From: Planctomycetota bacterium
GTDB taxonomy: Bacteria; Planctomycetota; UBA8742; UBA2392
Reading direction: 5' to 3'
DNA: 64,000 nucleotides
Assembly (NCBI GenBank): GCA_027493625.1
Contig: JAOSKM010000002.1
Location: forward strand, 434,001-498,000
Shown: piece after piece, positions 29,139 through 37,159 of the stretch
Layout: each line of letters begins with the position of its first letter
Numbering within the stretch: position 1 is the first letter of the stretch
Translations under genes and position numbers: made by a program
Notes under the pieces: generated by a model
What the model was told of the DNA's origin: nothing
The model's input: only the letters and a program-made list of their open reading frames with translations
Database searches by the model: none

Positions 29139-30815
29139 ATGCAAACATTTATGGAAGATCGCGATGACCGCGATCGTGGCCAGCGGTCGGAAAGGGATTC
29201 CGACAGAGATCGGACATCGCCCGAAGAAGGCCACAGGAGTTCACAGGAGCCGATCGTCGCGCATCCGGAGGTTACAGACACCACCAGCGCGACGAATCAC
29301 GGGTCGTCGGGCGAAACACAAGTGGTTCCGCCAGCTCAATCCAGGGCCGCGAAACCGGAACCGGCGCAGGAACTTCGGCGCATCGAGGTATCCCCGCACG
29401 TGCGACCACAGGTCATTCTGTCGAAGGTCGTAGAGTTGCTACTGGCAATCGGCGCATTTCTCTCCAAGAGTGGAAAGAGCCTGTTATTGCCGACTCAGCT
29501 TGAAGGAGTAGAGATCGTTAAGACGATCTCCACCAGGGACTTGCCAGCGTTTCTCGTCAACTGTGCCAGCTTCTACACGTGGGGGCGGAATAGGGGAGAG
29601 AAATATCTCTACCTGTCGGGTCCGCACGCGAGTGCGTTGTTCCAATCCGACCCAATCAAGAAGCTGCCCACAATCGAGCATGTGGTCAGGAACTGTGCGG
29701 TTGATAAGGACCTGCAGCTCCTACCGCACGGCTACTCTCCTGAAAGCCGAGTCTATCTTTGCGGGCCTGTGTTTCAGACTCGGGAGGGGACGCGGTATCT
29801 CGACGAAGCCCTCAGTGACTTCAGGTTCAGAAACGCTGCATCCCGCGCCAATTTCATCGGAGCCCTGTTAGGCACGATTCTATTCCCGCGGCTAAAACGT
29901 CAGCCCCCGGTTTGCATCGCCGCAGACGGTCCGGGCGCAGGCAAGTCACACCTGGGCAAAGTTGCCGCTGTGCTTGTTGATGGCGTTGCCGCTCCCGTGA
30001 CGGTTGGAATCAACGCAAGCGAAACGGAGTTTGAAAAGACGCTCGGGGCGCATCTGGCAAGGTTTGAGCGCGTAATCCTCGTCGACAATTGCCGAGGCAC
30101 GAAGAACCGTCCGGCGTTGTCCAGCAGCGTCCTCGAACGCCTCATGACCGACGAGCGCCCTTCGACTCGAAAACTGGGCTCGACCAGCTTGGTAGAGCGG
30201 CCGGCAGACATGCTTTGGATCGTGACAGCGAACGATCCTCAGATGTCCCCTGACCTTGTTTCGCGCTGCATTCCAGTCGTCCTGCGCCTAGAAGCCAATC
30301 GCACCTGCTACAGCCACCCCAACCTTCTCGAGTACGTTCTGGGGCATCGAGAGGAGATACTTGGCGAACTCCTCGGCATGATCGTCCGCTGGCGCGAACA
30401 GGGGGCGCCACTCGACACAACCGTCGAGCATCGGGAACTCCACTGGGCTCAGGCCATCGGTGGGCTACTCAAAGCGAATGGCATCAACGGCTTCCTTGAA
30501 AACTACCTGGAAGCAATGGCCAACCAGAATACGGACACACGCGAACTGGTTACTGTGTTGAGAGCAGTCGCTCAAAACAGCGACGTGTTTGAGTCGATGG
30601 ACATTGCCGCGACAGCCCGTGGTATGCGATTGCTGCGGAGTCACTTCTGGCCGTTGCAGGGTGATGCCGCCGCGCGCAGCAAAGTTAGCGTTCTACTGCG
30701 CCCCATTCTGGACGTTCCCTTCGAGTTTGAAGGCAGCCGTATCACCGTCACTCGTCACCTAGGCCGCCCCATCCGCTTCAGCCTGACCGAGGAGGAGTTG
30801 TTGGAGGACGAGTAG
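29139..30815 (+). CDS. AAA/P-loop ATPase, phage- or plasmid-type replication helicase-like
   Basis: A protein of about 558 residues. The first 75 residues are charged and disordered (Asp/Arg/Ser repeats such as EDRDDRDRGQRSERDSDRD). The ATPase core has Walker A GPGAGKSHLGK near residue 269, Walker B-like RVILVDNCRG near 312, sensor 1 IVTANDPQMSPD near 360 and an arginine-finger-like LVSRCIPVVLRLE. This order resembles replicative helicase or primase-helicase ATPases of phages and islands, but the exact family is uncertain. AAAGGAG lies ten bases before the ATG at 29139; the ATG at 29115 has no ribosome site. It may drive autonomous replication of the excised island. Confidence 0.75.
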   Translation: MQTFMEDRDDRDRGQRSERDSDRDRTSPEEGHRSSQEPIVAHPEVTDTTSATNHGSSGETQVVPPAQSRAAKPEPAQELRRIEVSPHVRPQVILSKVVELLLAIGAFLSKSGKSLLLPTQLEGVEIVKTISTRDLPAFLVNCASFYTWGRNRGEKYLYLSGPHASALFQSDPIKKLPTIEHVVRNCAVDKDLQLLPHGYSPESRVYLCGPVFQTREGTRYLDEALSDFRFRNAASRANFIGALLGTILFPRLKRQPPVCIAADGPGAGKSHLGKVAAVLVDGVAAPVTVGINASETEFEKTLGAHLARFERVILVDNCRGTKNRPALSSSVLERLMTDERPSTRKLGSTSLVERPADMLWIVTANDPQMSPDLVSRCIPVVLRLEANRTCYSHPNLLEYVLGHREEILGELLGMIVRWREQGAPLDTTVEHRELHWAQAIGGLLKANGINGFLENYLEAMANQNTDTRELVTVLRAVAQNSDVFESMDIAATARGMRLLRSHFWPLQGDAAARSKVSVLLRPILDVPFEFEGSRITVTRHLGRPIRFSLTEEELLEDE

Positions 30816-30834
30816 TCGCTCAGTGCGGGCAACC

Positions 30835-30868
30835 GGAGGGCCGGTGGCTCCATTGCCATCGGCCCTCC
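30835..30868 (+). terminator. strong hairpin between replication genes
   Basis: A 14-bp stem with one G-T pair, GGAGGGCCGGTGGC (30835-30848) and GCCATCGGCCCTCC (30855-30868), with a six-base loop. There is no clear T tract, so it may attenuate rather than terminate. It argues against a start at 30823 for the next gene. Confidence 0.5.
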
Positions 30869-30933
30869 CTTCCCGGCGTAGAGCCTGCAGAGGGTGCAGT
30901 GGTGTTTGGGCATTCAGTTATCAAGTGACACGA

Positions 30934-32505
30934 ATGAGGTGGCATGTGGATAAAGAATCAACCAAGCCAGACGAGACGCCCAAGAAGACTGACTTAGATC
31001 GTGCGGGCGCACAACTCGGCGTGATGGTCGTTGCAGGCCAGCCGGCAAGTGGCCACTGGTGGGACGCGCCATACAGAAAGTCAGTTGTTCCGCCAGCTTG
31101 GTCGCCGGTTGGCTTCTTGGATTGCATCAAGTCCGTAGAGGTTCCTGCTCTCGGCGGTGAACTGGTTCCGTGCACAGATGCGCGTAGGGAAGACGGTCTG
31201 GTTCGCAACTATTCCTTCGTCGCAGTGGCGATACGCTCCTTCGACGCCGCTGGTAATCGAACAGATCTTCCTGCGTCAGTACGGGATTTGGTCTGCTGCG
31301 AAGCGGTCGGAGGCCGCGTGCCAGGAAGCCTGATGGTTTCACGCAGGGGGCAGTGCTTTGTCGTTTTCCTCCTTGCACGCCCCATTGCACGCAAGGAACA
31401 ACCCGAGGGCAAAGCGGCTACTTCCGGTGTGTTTTACCTCGCATCAAAAGGCGCGGAGTGGCTTGTTGACCAGAGTTTGAAAGGCCTACAGATCGCCCGC
31501 GCGCGCCCGGCGGCAATTCAAACGGGTTGTGTCGGTGCGAACTCTAAGAGCCCTGAACGGTCCAGCGCTTCGAGGGTGAGGAATGCGATACGAATGATCG
31601 ATGGGATCGCGGTGCAGGCCATCTTATCCGACTCACGAGGCATTCCGCTCGATGGTGACATACTCCCCTCTAAGCAGGCACAGCGTGCTGAGTATCTGAC
31701 GCTCGCGGAGAAGCTATGGCACCCCGAGGAATTGGCGTCGTATGCCCCCGCTGTGCAGACTAGAGAGCGGGATGCAGTCTGGGACTTCGTACAGGCGGTA
31801 AAGGATGAGTCCCGACGAAGGAAGGCAAGAGATAGGTTGCTGAGCGCTTACGGAGAGCTCGTAAACAACGGCGTGTTCAAAGTTGACGACGACTGGCCAG
31901 CCTTCATTGAGTCGTCAATCGAGAGGTTTGGCCGATTTGCGACAGAGTGGTCGGACTCCAATGAACAGCTAGTTGGCGCCGGGCTTCCCCCGCTGGGGGC
32001 GGAAGCAGGTTCGAGTTCATCGGCCGTGCTGTCCTGCGACAGCATCTGGGATCCTGCCAGCACCTTCGTCCATGAACTCCGGAGCAGATTGCTGGTAGGC
32101 GACTGGTACGTCGCGCTGAAAGACGGAGGAGTGCCACACGGGGTGGGAGCAAGCCCAGGCATGCTAGGCTGGGCGCGCAGGGAGAACGACCAACACCATG
32201 GGGGCACCCCTTGGATGGCTTCTGGACTAAGCATCGGGTGGATCGACATCGCCAGGCGCGAACTGCTTCTTGATGTTGAAGCCGTCACGCACGACTTTGC
32301 GTCCCGGGGGCCGAGCAGATGCGCGCGCCTCTGTATGAAACCAGCGCAGCTTGCCCGCATTCTCCTAGCCGCGGGCTTGCTCGCGCCGACCGCAAACCTC
32401 ACAAGTAGACGGAGAGTGTTGGGTGAATCCCACAAGGTTTTACGAATGCGACTTGATGCTGTTCCGTTCGATCCTGTCCGCATAAGTCGCAACCTGAAGG
32501 TGTGA
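30934..32505 (+). CDS. protein of unknown function, possible degenerate primase-type replication protein
   Basis: A protein of about 523 residues without a firm family match. The stretch GSLMVSRRGQCFVVFLLARP (near residues 130-149) resembles the beta-strand region of archaeo-eukaryotic or RepB-like primases. The preceding YSFVAVAIRSFD lacks the usual double-Asp motif, so this is weak. It follows the AAA ATPase, as primase genes often do on islands. A long frame starting at GTG 30823 would include the hairpin at 30835-30868, so ATG 30934 is preferred; its ribosome site is poor. Cys and Trp content is high, with no membrane segment. Confidence 0.6.
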   Translation: MRWHVDKESTKPDETPKKTDLDRAGAQLGVMVVAGQPASGHWWDAPYRKSVVPPAWSPVGFLDCIKSVEVPALGGELVPCTDARREDGLVRNYSFVAVAIRSFDAAGNRTDLPASVRDLVCCEAVGGRVPGSLMVSRRGQCFVVFLLARPIARKEQPEGKAATSGVFYLASKGAEWLVDQSLKGLQIARARPAAIQTGCVGANSKSPERSSASRVRNAIRMIDGIAVQAILSDSRGIPLDGDILPSKQAQRAEYLTLAEKLWHPEELASYAPAVQTRERDAVWDFVQAVKDESRRRKARDRLLSAYGELVNNGVFKVDDDWPAFIESSIERFGRFATEWSDSNEQLVGAGLPPLGAEAGSSSSAVLSCDSIWDPASTFVHELRSRLLVGDWYVALKDGGVPHGVGASPGMLGWARRENDQHHGGTPWMASGLSIGWIDIARRELLLDVEAVTHDFASRGPSRCARLCMKPAQLARILLAAGLLAPTANLTSRRRVLGESHKVLRMRLDAVPFDPVRISRNLKV

Positions 32506-32579
32506 TAAATATAAGAATACGTTTTGCGAACAATAAACTAGCAGGTAGATTAACGGAGACCCTTCAGGGCCATGCTCCT

Positions 32580-32879
32580 GGTGGACTGGTTGGATGTGTG
32601 CAACCCTGGCCAGTGCCACCCCAGCGGACGTAAGACCATGCAGCGACATGGCATTCCCTTGGCAACGTTGCCTCTGTCCCAAGGACCCACAAAAAGAGCC
32701 TCAAACAGCCAAGAAAGGCATTCAAAAGAGAATCAAAACTGAAGCTTAGAAGCCTAGGTACATATACATCATAGAATGTATGCCTGAACAAGGCTTCAGG
32801 CCAGAAAAAAGATCCCGAAAGGGAAACACTGAGAAGAGTGATTGTGAGGAGGCCTCGTGCGGCACGCACGAGGTCTTTT
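32580..32879 (+). ncRNA. candidate structured non-coding RNA (or long structured leader)
   Basis: A 480-base gap without a credible protein holds a chain of hairpins. They are GGTGGACTGG with CCAGTGCCACC (32580-32620, one bulge); CCTTGG/CCAAGG around the palindrome GGCAACGTTGCC (32657-32684); ATACAT/ATGTAT (32764-32781); GCCTGAA/TTCAGGC (32782-32801); TCCC-GAAA-GGGA with a GNRA tetraloop (32813-32824); and the terminator at 32851-32879. A transcript ending at that terminator would be strongly folded. No known RNA family was recognised. Its direction is inferred from the terminator; its start is unknown. Confidence 0.45.
32851..32879 (+). terminator. Rho-independent terminator at the end of the structured intergenic region
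   Basis: The stem GGCCTCGTGC (32851-32860) and GCACGAGGTC (32866-32875) has one G-T pair and loop GGCAC, followed by TTTT. Confidence 0.8.
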
Positions 32880-32986
32880 CATTGGTAGAAAATATTTGAG
32901 AACTTCTGACACAAGTAAAACGGCATGTCTTGTGCACTGTCTACATGTGACAAAGACCATGTGTTCAGCCGGGCTGAGGAGACCGA

Positions 32987-33676
32987 ATGATCCGACTTCA
33001 TGCTAGCTATGGGCGCAAAGCCCCCGGCGAAACCCAGTTCAGCAGTTGCCAAGCGTCAGCAAGCATCGACTTCGAGATCGCGGACAGTGAGATCGGCGAA
33101 GTCCGCGCTCGACTGTCAGACGCATGGGCGATGTTGCGTGACGCCGTTGAGGCTGAGCTCGCTCGCCAGCAGAGCGGCAACCACGTCACCAATCGTCTGA
33201 ATCCTGACTCGTACAACCCCGCTCTGCCCTCCAGGCACAACCCCGGTCAGACGTACCAGCAGAACCAACAGAACCACCATGCCTACCCCGGAAATGGGAA
33301 CGGCCATGGTAGCAATGGCGACGGACACCACGGTAATGGTGTTCAGGCACCCTACCCCGGTGTTCACAACAACGGAGCGCCCAGCAACGGGAACGGCTAC
33401 CACAGCGGCAACGGGCATAACAACAACGGCATTGGCGCTCCGCCGTTTAGCCCGAATGCTCAGGTCGCCGCTCCCGCTGCTGTTTCGACTCCGAACCCGG
33501 ATGCCAGAGCGACCAAGAAGCAGGTCGGCTTCTTGCTAGCAACGGCGCGCCGTACTCGCAACTGGGCAGCGGACCAAGTGAAGAGCTGGGTAAACCAGCA
33601 GTTCGGTTGCGCGCTCAATGACCTCACCAAGAAGCAAGCCAGCGAGCTCATCGATGCCCTGCAAGGGCGCAGCTAG
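32987..33676 (+). CDS. Asn/Gly/His-rich low-complexity protein with a C-terminal helical domain
   Basis: A 229-residue protein in three parts. Residues 1-65 form a compact N-terminal domain with a probable helix (VRARLSDAWAMLRDAVEAEL). Residues about 70-160 are a linker dominated by Asn, Gly and His (for example NGNGHGSNGDGHHGNG). Residues about 178-229 form a helical module, ATKKQVGFLLATARRTRNW then LTKKQASELIDAL. That C-terminal module is common at the ends of phage and island recombination or ssDNA-binding proteins. It precedes the RecB-like nuclease gene, which fits a recombination module. RBS GAGGAG lies five bases before the ATG. Confidence 0.75.
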   Translation: MIRLHASYGRKAPGETQFSSCQASASIDFEIADSEIGEVRARLSDAWAMLRDAVEAELARQQSGNHVTNRLNPDSYNPALPSRHNPGQTYQQNQQNHHAYPGNGNGHGSNGDGHHGNGVQAPYPGVHNNGAPSNGNGYHSGNGHNNNGIGAPPFSPNAQVAAPAAVSTPNPDARATKKQVGFLLATARRTRNWAADQVKSWVNQQFGCALNDLTKKQASELIDALQGRS

Positions 33677-33690
33677 AGCCAACTGTTCAC

Positions 33691-33708
33691 AGAAACCTTG
33701 CTAGTTTC
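33691..33708 (+). promoter_or_regulatory. repeated motif GAAACCTTGCTAGTTYC upstream of nuclease genes
   Basis: AGAAACCTTGCTAGTTTC lies 12 bases before the RecB-like nuclease ATG. The same motif with one change occurs at 38702-38717 before the second PD-(D/E)XK nuclease gene. A shorter match, CTTGCTAGTTT, lies at 34557-34567 before the DUF932-like gene. The position is too close to the start here for a -35/-10 promoter, so an operator or RNA-level element is more likely. Confidence 0.45.
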
Positions 33709-33720
33709 GGAGTCTTCGCG

Positions 33721-34554
33721 ATGCCAGATCAAGTTACGAATGAGGCACCCGCGTTGCCACACGTCTCGCACACGAGGCTCTCCACGTGGCTCGATTGCCC
33801 CAAGAAGTACGAATACTCGTACGTGCTTGAGGCCGAGGAAGACGGCACCAGTGTTCCGCTTGTGTTCGGCTCCGCGATTCATGAAGCGGTTGCAGCATTC
33901 TTCGAAGGCCTCAAAGCAAAGGCGCCCTTGATCCTCGACGAGGTTCACGCCGTCTTTGAACGAGCCTTTGCGGATGAAGTGTACGTTGCCGAAACGATGG
34001 GCTGTCCGATGGAGTGGGGCGACACCAACTTCGAGGAGACTGTCGAGAAGGGCCAGAAGATGCTCGCGTGCTTTGTTGACAAGGTTGATCGCACGCTCGA
34101 AGTCATGCACACCGAGTACGCATTCGACGTGAAGACGCCCGAAGGTTGTGTGCTCAAGGGCTTCATGGATTGCGTCGTTCGAACGGGCGAGAACTCCTAC
34201 AAGATCATCGAGCTCAAGACGGCCAAGAGGACGTACACCCAGGATCGTTTGCTCTACGACCTTCAGCCGACCGTCTACATCGCTGCACTTCGAGAGATTG
34301 TCCCCGAAGCCGACAAGATCGAGTTCGAGTACTGGCTCCTCATTAAGACCAAGGAGCCGGACCTCAAGATATTGCCGGTGGTCCGAAACGCCGGCGATCT
34401 GCAGGAGCTCAAGGACACCATCCGCGGATACTTGCTAGGAATCAGCACGGGTGCGTTTCCCCGGCGGCGAGGATGGCTGTGTGACTACTGCGGCTATGCG
34501 AAGGCCTGCCGAGCCTCATGCGAACAAACCCAGAGTCAGCAAACCTGTAGCTGA
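33721..34554 (+). CDS. RecB-family PD-(D/E)XK nuclease with Fe-S type cysteines
   Basis: A 277-residue exonuclease-like protein (PDDEXK_1, Cas4/AddB type). The N-terminal SHTRLSTWLDCPKKYEY carries the first cysteine. FGSAIHEAVAAFF supplies the conserved His near residue 48. GFMDCVV (Asp) and YKIIELKTAKR (Glu-Leu-Lys) near 143-168 form the catalytic core. WLCDYCGYAKAC near 257-268 supplies three more cysteines, giving the four expected for a [4Fe-4S] cluster. Such enzymes trim DNA ends during recombination. It sits between the low-complexity protein and the DUF932-like protein, the usual company of phage-type recombination modules. Confidence 0.87.
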   Translation: MPDQVTNEAPALPHVSHTRLSTWLDCPKKYEYSYVLEAEEDGTSVPLVFGSAIHEAVAAFFEGLKAKAPLILDEVHAVFERAFADEVYVAETMGCPMEWGDTNFEETVEKGQKMLACFVDKVDRTLEVMHTEYAFDVKTPEGCVLKGFMDCVVRTGENSYKIIELKTAKRTYTQDRLLYDLQPTVYIAALREIVPEADKIEFEYWLLIKTKEPDLKILPVVRNAGDLQELKDTIRGYLLGISTGAFPRRRGWLCDYCGYAKACRASCEQTQSQQTCS

Positions 34555-34599
34555 GTCTTGCTAGTTTTTGCCTGTTTCCAAAAACCTCAGGAGAGAATC

Positions 34600-35589
34600 G
34601 TGCTAGGAACTGAACAAATCCCGACGCTGCGGGAGAAGCCCACCCGTACCCTCGACGAACTGCAGGACCTGCTGGCGGACGTAAGCCGTGGACACCACGA
34701 CCACGTCGTGAGCCCAAAGGACCTGCACGTTGACCGGCGTACCGGCACGCTCGCCATCCGGCCCGTTGCCCGGGACTACGACTTCAAGCCGCTGGCCCTG
34801 AGTCAGATGGCGACCAAGCTGAACATCCCGGCCAACTACCTTCAGCGTTGTCCGTCCGAACTCCGGGCTGCCAACGTCAACCACTGGCTGGAAGGCCAAC
34901 GGTCCGACCTGCTAGTTCGGTGCGATGGCAACCAGGTACGTGCGATCCTCTCCCACCGATACGCGATCGTGAACAACACGGACATCGTTGCATGGATGCG
35001 AGATGCGCTCGGTCCAGAGACGAACCTCCGCTTCGAGGTCACCGAAGGCTACATGACCATGCACGTCGTGCAGCCAAGGGATTTTTCAGCACGACCTGGA
35101 GACCGTTTGAACAACGGTGTTGCCGTGCGGAATAGTGAAGTCGGGCTGGCGTGTGTCGAGGTTCACGGGTTGATCTACCGGCAGATTTGCTTGAACGGAT
35201 TGATCCTTGCCGGGCGTGACCAGCAGTGGCGAAAGCGCCACATCGGGAATGGCGACCTTGCCAATCGAGTCAAAGAGGCTGTCATCCGTCTCCGTGATGC
35301 AGCCCCAACCGCGATGGAAGGTTTCACCGCACTCCACGGAATCCGTGTGCCCGACATGCCCGGGCTGTTCAAGAAGGTCGCCACCCGGTACTCGCTCACC
35401 GAAGCCCAGTTGCAGGCCGTCAGCGATGCGTTCGTGATCGAGCCGGGCGACACGATGTACCACGCGGTCAACGCGTTCACGCGGGGAGGCAATGCCGAGA
35501 CGCTCCCCATCGAATACCGCCACAACCTCCAGGAAGTCGGTGGCCGCATTCTCGAAAACAGTACCCACGGAACAGCCTGGTTGAACTAA
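34600..35589 (+). CDS. DUF932-like (phage/plasmid-related) protein
   Basis: A 329-residue soluble protein. LALSQMATKLNIPANYLQRC followed by PSELRAANVNHWL (residues about 68-100) is the characteristic segment of DUF932 proteins found on plasmids, phages and islands, often beside recombination genes. Their biochemical role is unknown. The start is GTG at 34600, with CAGGAGAG upstream; the earlier in-frame TTG at 34558 would overlap the repeated CTTGCTAGTTT motif and lacks a ribosome site. The following 400 bases have no gene. Confidence 0.82.
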   Translation: MLGTEQIPTLREKPTRTLDELQDLLADVSRGHHDHVVSPKDLHVDRRTGTLAIRPVARDYDFKPLALSQMATKLNIPANYLQRCPSELRAANVNHWLEGQRSDLLVRCDGNQVRAILSHRYAIVNNTDIVAWMRDALGPETNLRFEVTEGYMTMHVVQPRDFSARPGDRLNNGVAVRNSEVGLACVEVHGLIYRQICLNGLILAGRDQQWRKRHIGNGDLANRVKEAVIRLRDAAPTAMEGFTALHGIRVPDMPGLFKKVATRYSLTEAQLQAVSDAFVIEPGDTMYHAVNAFTRGGNAETLPIEYRHNLQEVGGRILENSTHGTAWLN

Positions 35590-35999
35590 GGGGTCCGGTG
35601 GGGCCGAAACCGTGCCATACGGGTTCGAGACTTCGCGCAGAATCTCGAATCAAGGCCGGGTTGGTGTGTTGGGTCTTGGCGTATTCAATCGTGGCAATCA
35701 TCGTGTGTTCAGCCCAAGCCGCACTGCAGCTGCGTGCATGCACGCCAAGAGGGGGCTGTTGGGGCAAGGATGTGTTCTGGGCCCAACGAATCTCATTTGA
35801 TGTGCCCAGAAACAGCATCGAGAACCCAACCGTCGTTCTGGACATCCATAGAGAAGCGCAGCGGATGGAACGCTTGCACCACTTTGTTCACCGACAAGAG
35901 CGAAAACTGGGGGCCAGGGGAGGCAACCCACTGGCCAAGGGAATATGGCAACTTCGGACCGATGCTTTTCCGTACGGGCTGCACCGTCCCTTTGGGTTG
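35590..35999. other. non-coding stretch between convergent genes
   Basis: This 410-base stretch separates the plus-strand recombination module from the minus-strand DUF6745 cassette. Several short open frames overlap here on both strands, but none has a ribosome site together with plausible protein composition. I see no strong terminator or repeat. Confidence 0.5.
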
Positions 36000-36431
36000 T
36001 CATTTCGGACATAGAAGCTCATGCAAGTGCCGAGCCGATTCTAGTCCAGAATCTGGATGGGGAACTTGTGACACCAGTGAGTCGGCAAAGAAGGAGGAGC
36101 ACGCGTCCAGATGAATCAAGTGTAGCCATGCGGTTTCAGTGTAATCCTGCAGTACGCTCGGCCCGTACGTATCAACCAGATACTCCAGAACCGCCCATCG
36201 ATGCATGTAGAAAGCCCAGTCAGCAGCAAACCAGGCCGCAGACCGTCGTTTTGAGTGACAGTATTGCATGACCAACTCGACGCAGTCTGTGCATCCTCCT
36301 GCGACCGCTTGCACCAATGGAGACCAGTAGTGTCGACTGTTGGAAGCCAGGCAGCGCGGCCGAATTCGGCCCAGCAACCTAATGAGCCAAGCTTGCCGAA
36401 GTCTCGCTGCAAGGACAGCAATCCAGTTCAT
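36000..36431 (-). CDS. small protein of unknown function, third gene of the DUF6745 cassette
   Basis: A 143-residue protein with a helix-rich, Trp/Cys/His-rich sequence. Its middle, SPLVQAVAGGCTDCVELVMQ, then WAVLEYLVDTYG, loosely resembles ankyrin-repeat pairs, but no full repeat is clear. The ATG at 36431 lies 15 bases after the stop of the upstream minus-strand gene and has GGAG about ten bases before it. It therefore probably belongs to one transcript with the two genes upstream. The function is unknown. Confidence 0.55.
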   Translation of the reverse strand: MNWIAVLAARLRQAWLIRLLGRIRPRCLASNSRHYWSPLVQAVAGGCTDCVELVMQYCHSKRRSAAWFAADWAFYMHRWAVLEYLVDTYGPSVLQDYTETAWLHLIHLDACSSFFADSLVSQVPHPDSGLESARHLHELLCPK

Positions 36432-36446
36432 GGTGACAACTCCGCG

Positions 36447-37142
36447 TCAGGGGGAACGACTCCACAACTCGACAAGTTCATACCCCATGGGGTCGTGTTC
36501 CGAGCTGTCGGCCATCTCTCGAATCTTGTTCTGAATGTCCCAGTACGCATTTAGGTTCTGCAACCTTGACCAACGTACCCAGTAGCCGTCGTCTTTCTCG
36601 GCCTCCGCTTCATTGATCCACGGACTGCCCTTTGGAGTGCAGTGAATCCGCCAGAACCTGAGTTTCTTTTCTACGACGAGACACTTGAGGACGATGTTAT
36701 CCAGCGGCACAGGTAGATGCTTGCGGCAGTTCTGAACCATCATGCGGAGACTTGTGGGCAGATCTGATTTCTCCAGCCGGTCGGCTACATAAGCATACTT
36801 GAGGATGATGGAGACCAATTTCTGTGCATGGCCGAGCGAAATGCCGTTACTGCCGTTCGGCTGCTGGGATAGCGTAATCAGCCGTTGCAGCAAAGCACTC
36901 CAGGCTTTCTTGAACTGCACAGAGTCATTTTCTAGGTGAGGCAGTTGCCTGAAAACGAGGTCCCGTGCGCGATTCTTCTGGTCATCAGTGAGTGGGGAAA
37001 ATACGCCCCACAGCGTTCGCTGAAAGGTGTAGTACGCACTCATGAACCATGCTTGCTCATCGAAGCATGTTAGATCGGGCCCGCCATCCGCGATCGTCAA
37101 CTGAAACTTCCTGGCCTGCGATCGCAGCCGTTCAAGACTCAT
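36447..37142 (-). CDS. protein of unknown function, second gene of the DUF6745 cassette
   Basis: A 231-residue, mostly helical soluble protein that I do not recognise. Visible features are an N-terminal basic helix (MSLERLRSQARKFQL), a Trp/Tyr/Phe-rich segment (FMSAYYTFQRTLWGVFSPL) and a C-terminal Trp-rich part (LRFWRIHCTPKGSPW, then YWVRWSRLQNLNAYW). The ATG at 37142 has a strong AAGGAG six bases upstream, 17 bases after the stop of the DUF6745 gene, so the two are co-transcribed. A longer upstream reading would overlap that gene and lacks a site. Confidence 0.7.
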   Translation of the reverse strand: MSLERLRSQARKFQLTIADGGPDLTCFDEQAWFMSAYYTFQRTLWGVFSPLTDDQKNRARDLVFRQLPHLENDSVQFKKAWSALLQRLITLSQQPNGSNGISLGHAQKLVSIILKYAYVADRLEKSDLPTSLRMMVQNCRKHLPVPLDNIVLKCLVVEKKLRFWRIHCTPKGSPWINEAEAEKDDGYWVRWSRLQNLNAYWDIQNKIREMADSSEHDPMGYELVELWSRSP

Positions 37143-37159
37143 CGCCTTCTCCTTCTTAT

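Noticed and set aside
32440-32869. Short minus-strand open frames in the structured intergenic region
   Set aside because: Weak start sites and atypical composition; the hairpin chain and terminator suggest RNA rather than protein.
33160-33480. Possible CRISPR or tandem DNA repeat array in the NGH-rich region
   Set aside because: The repetition is at protein level (Asn/Gly/His codons in frame) with irregular units; there are no constant repeats separated by spacers.
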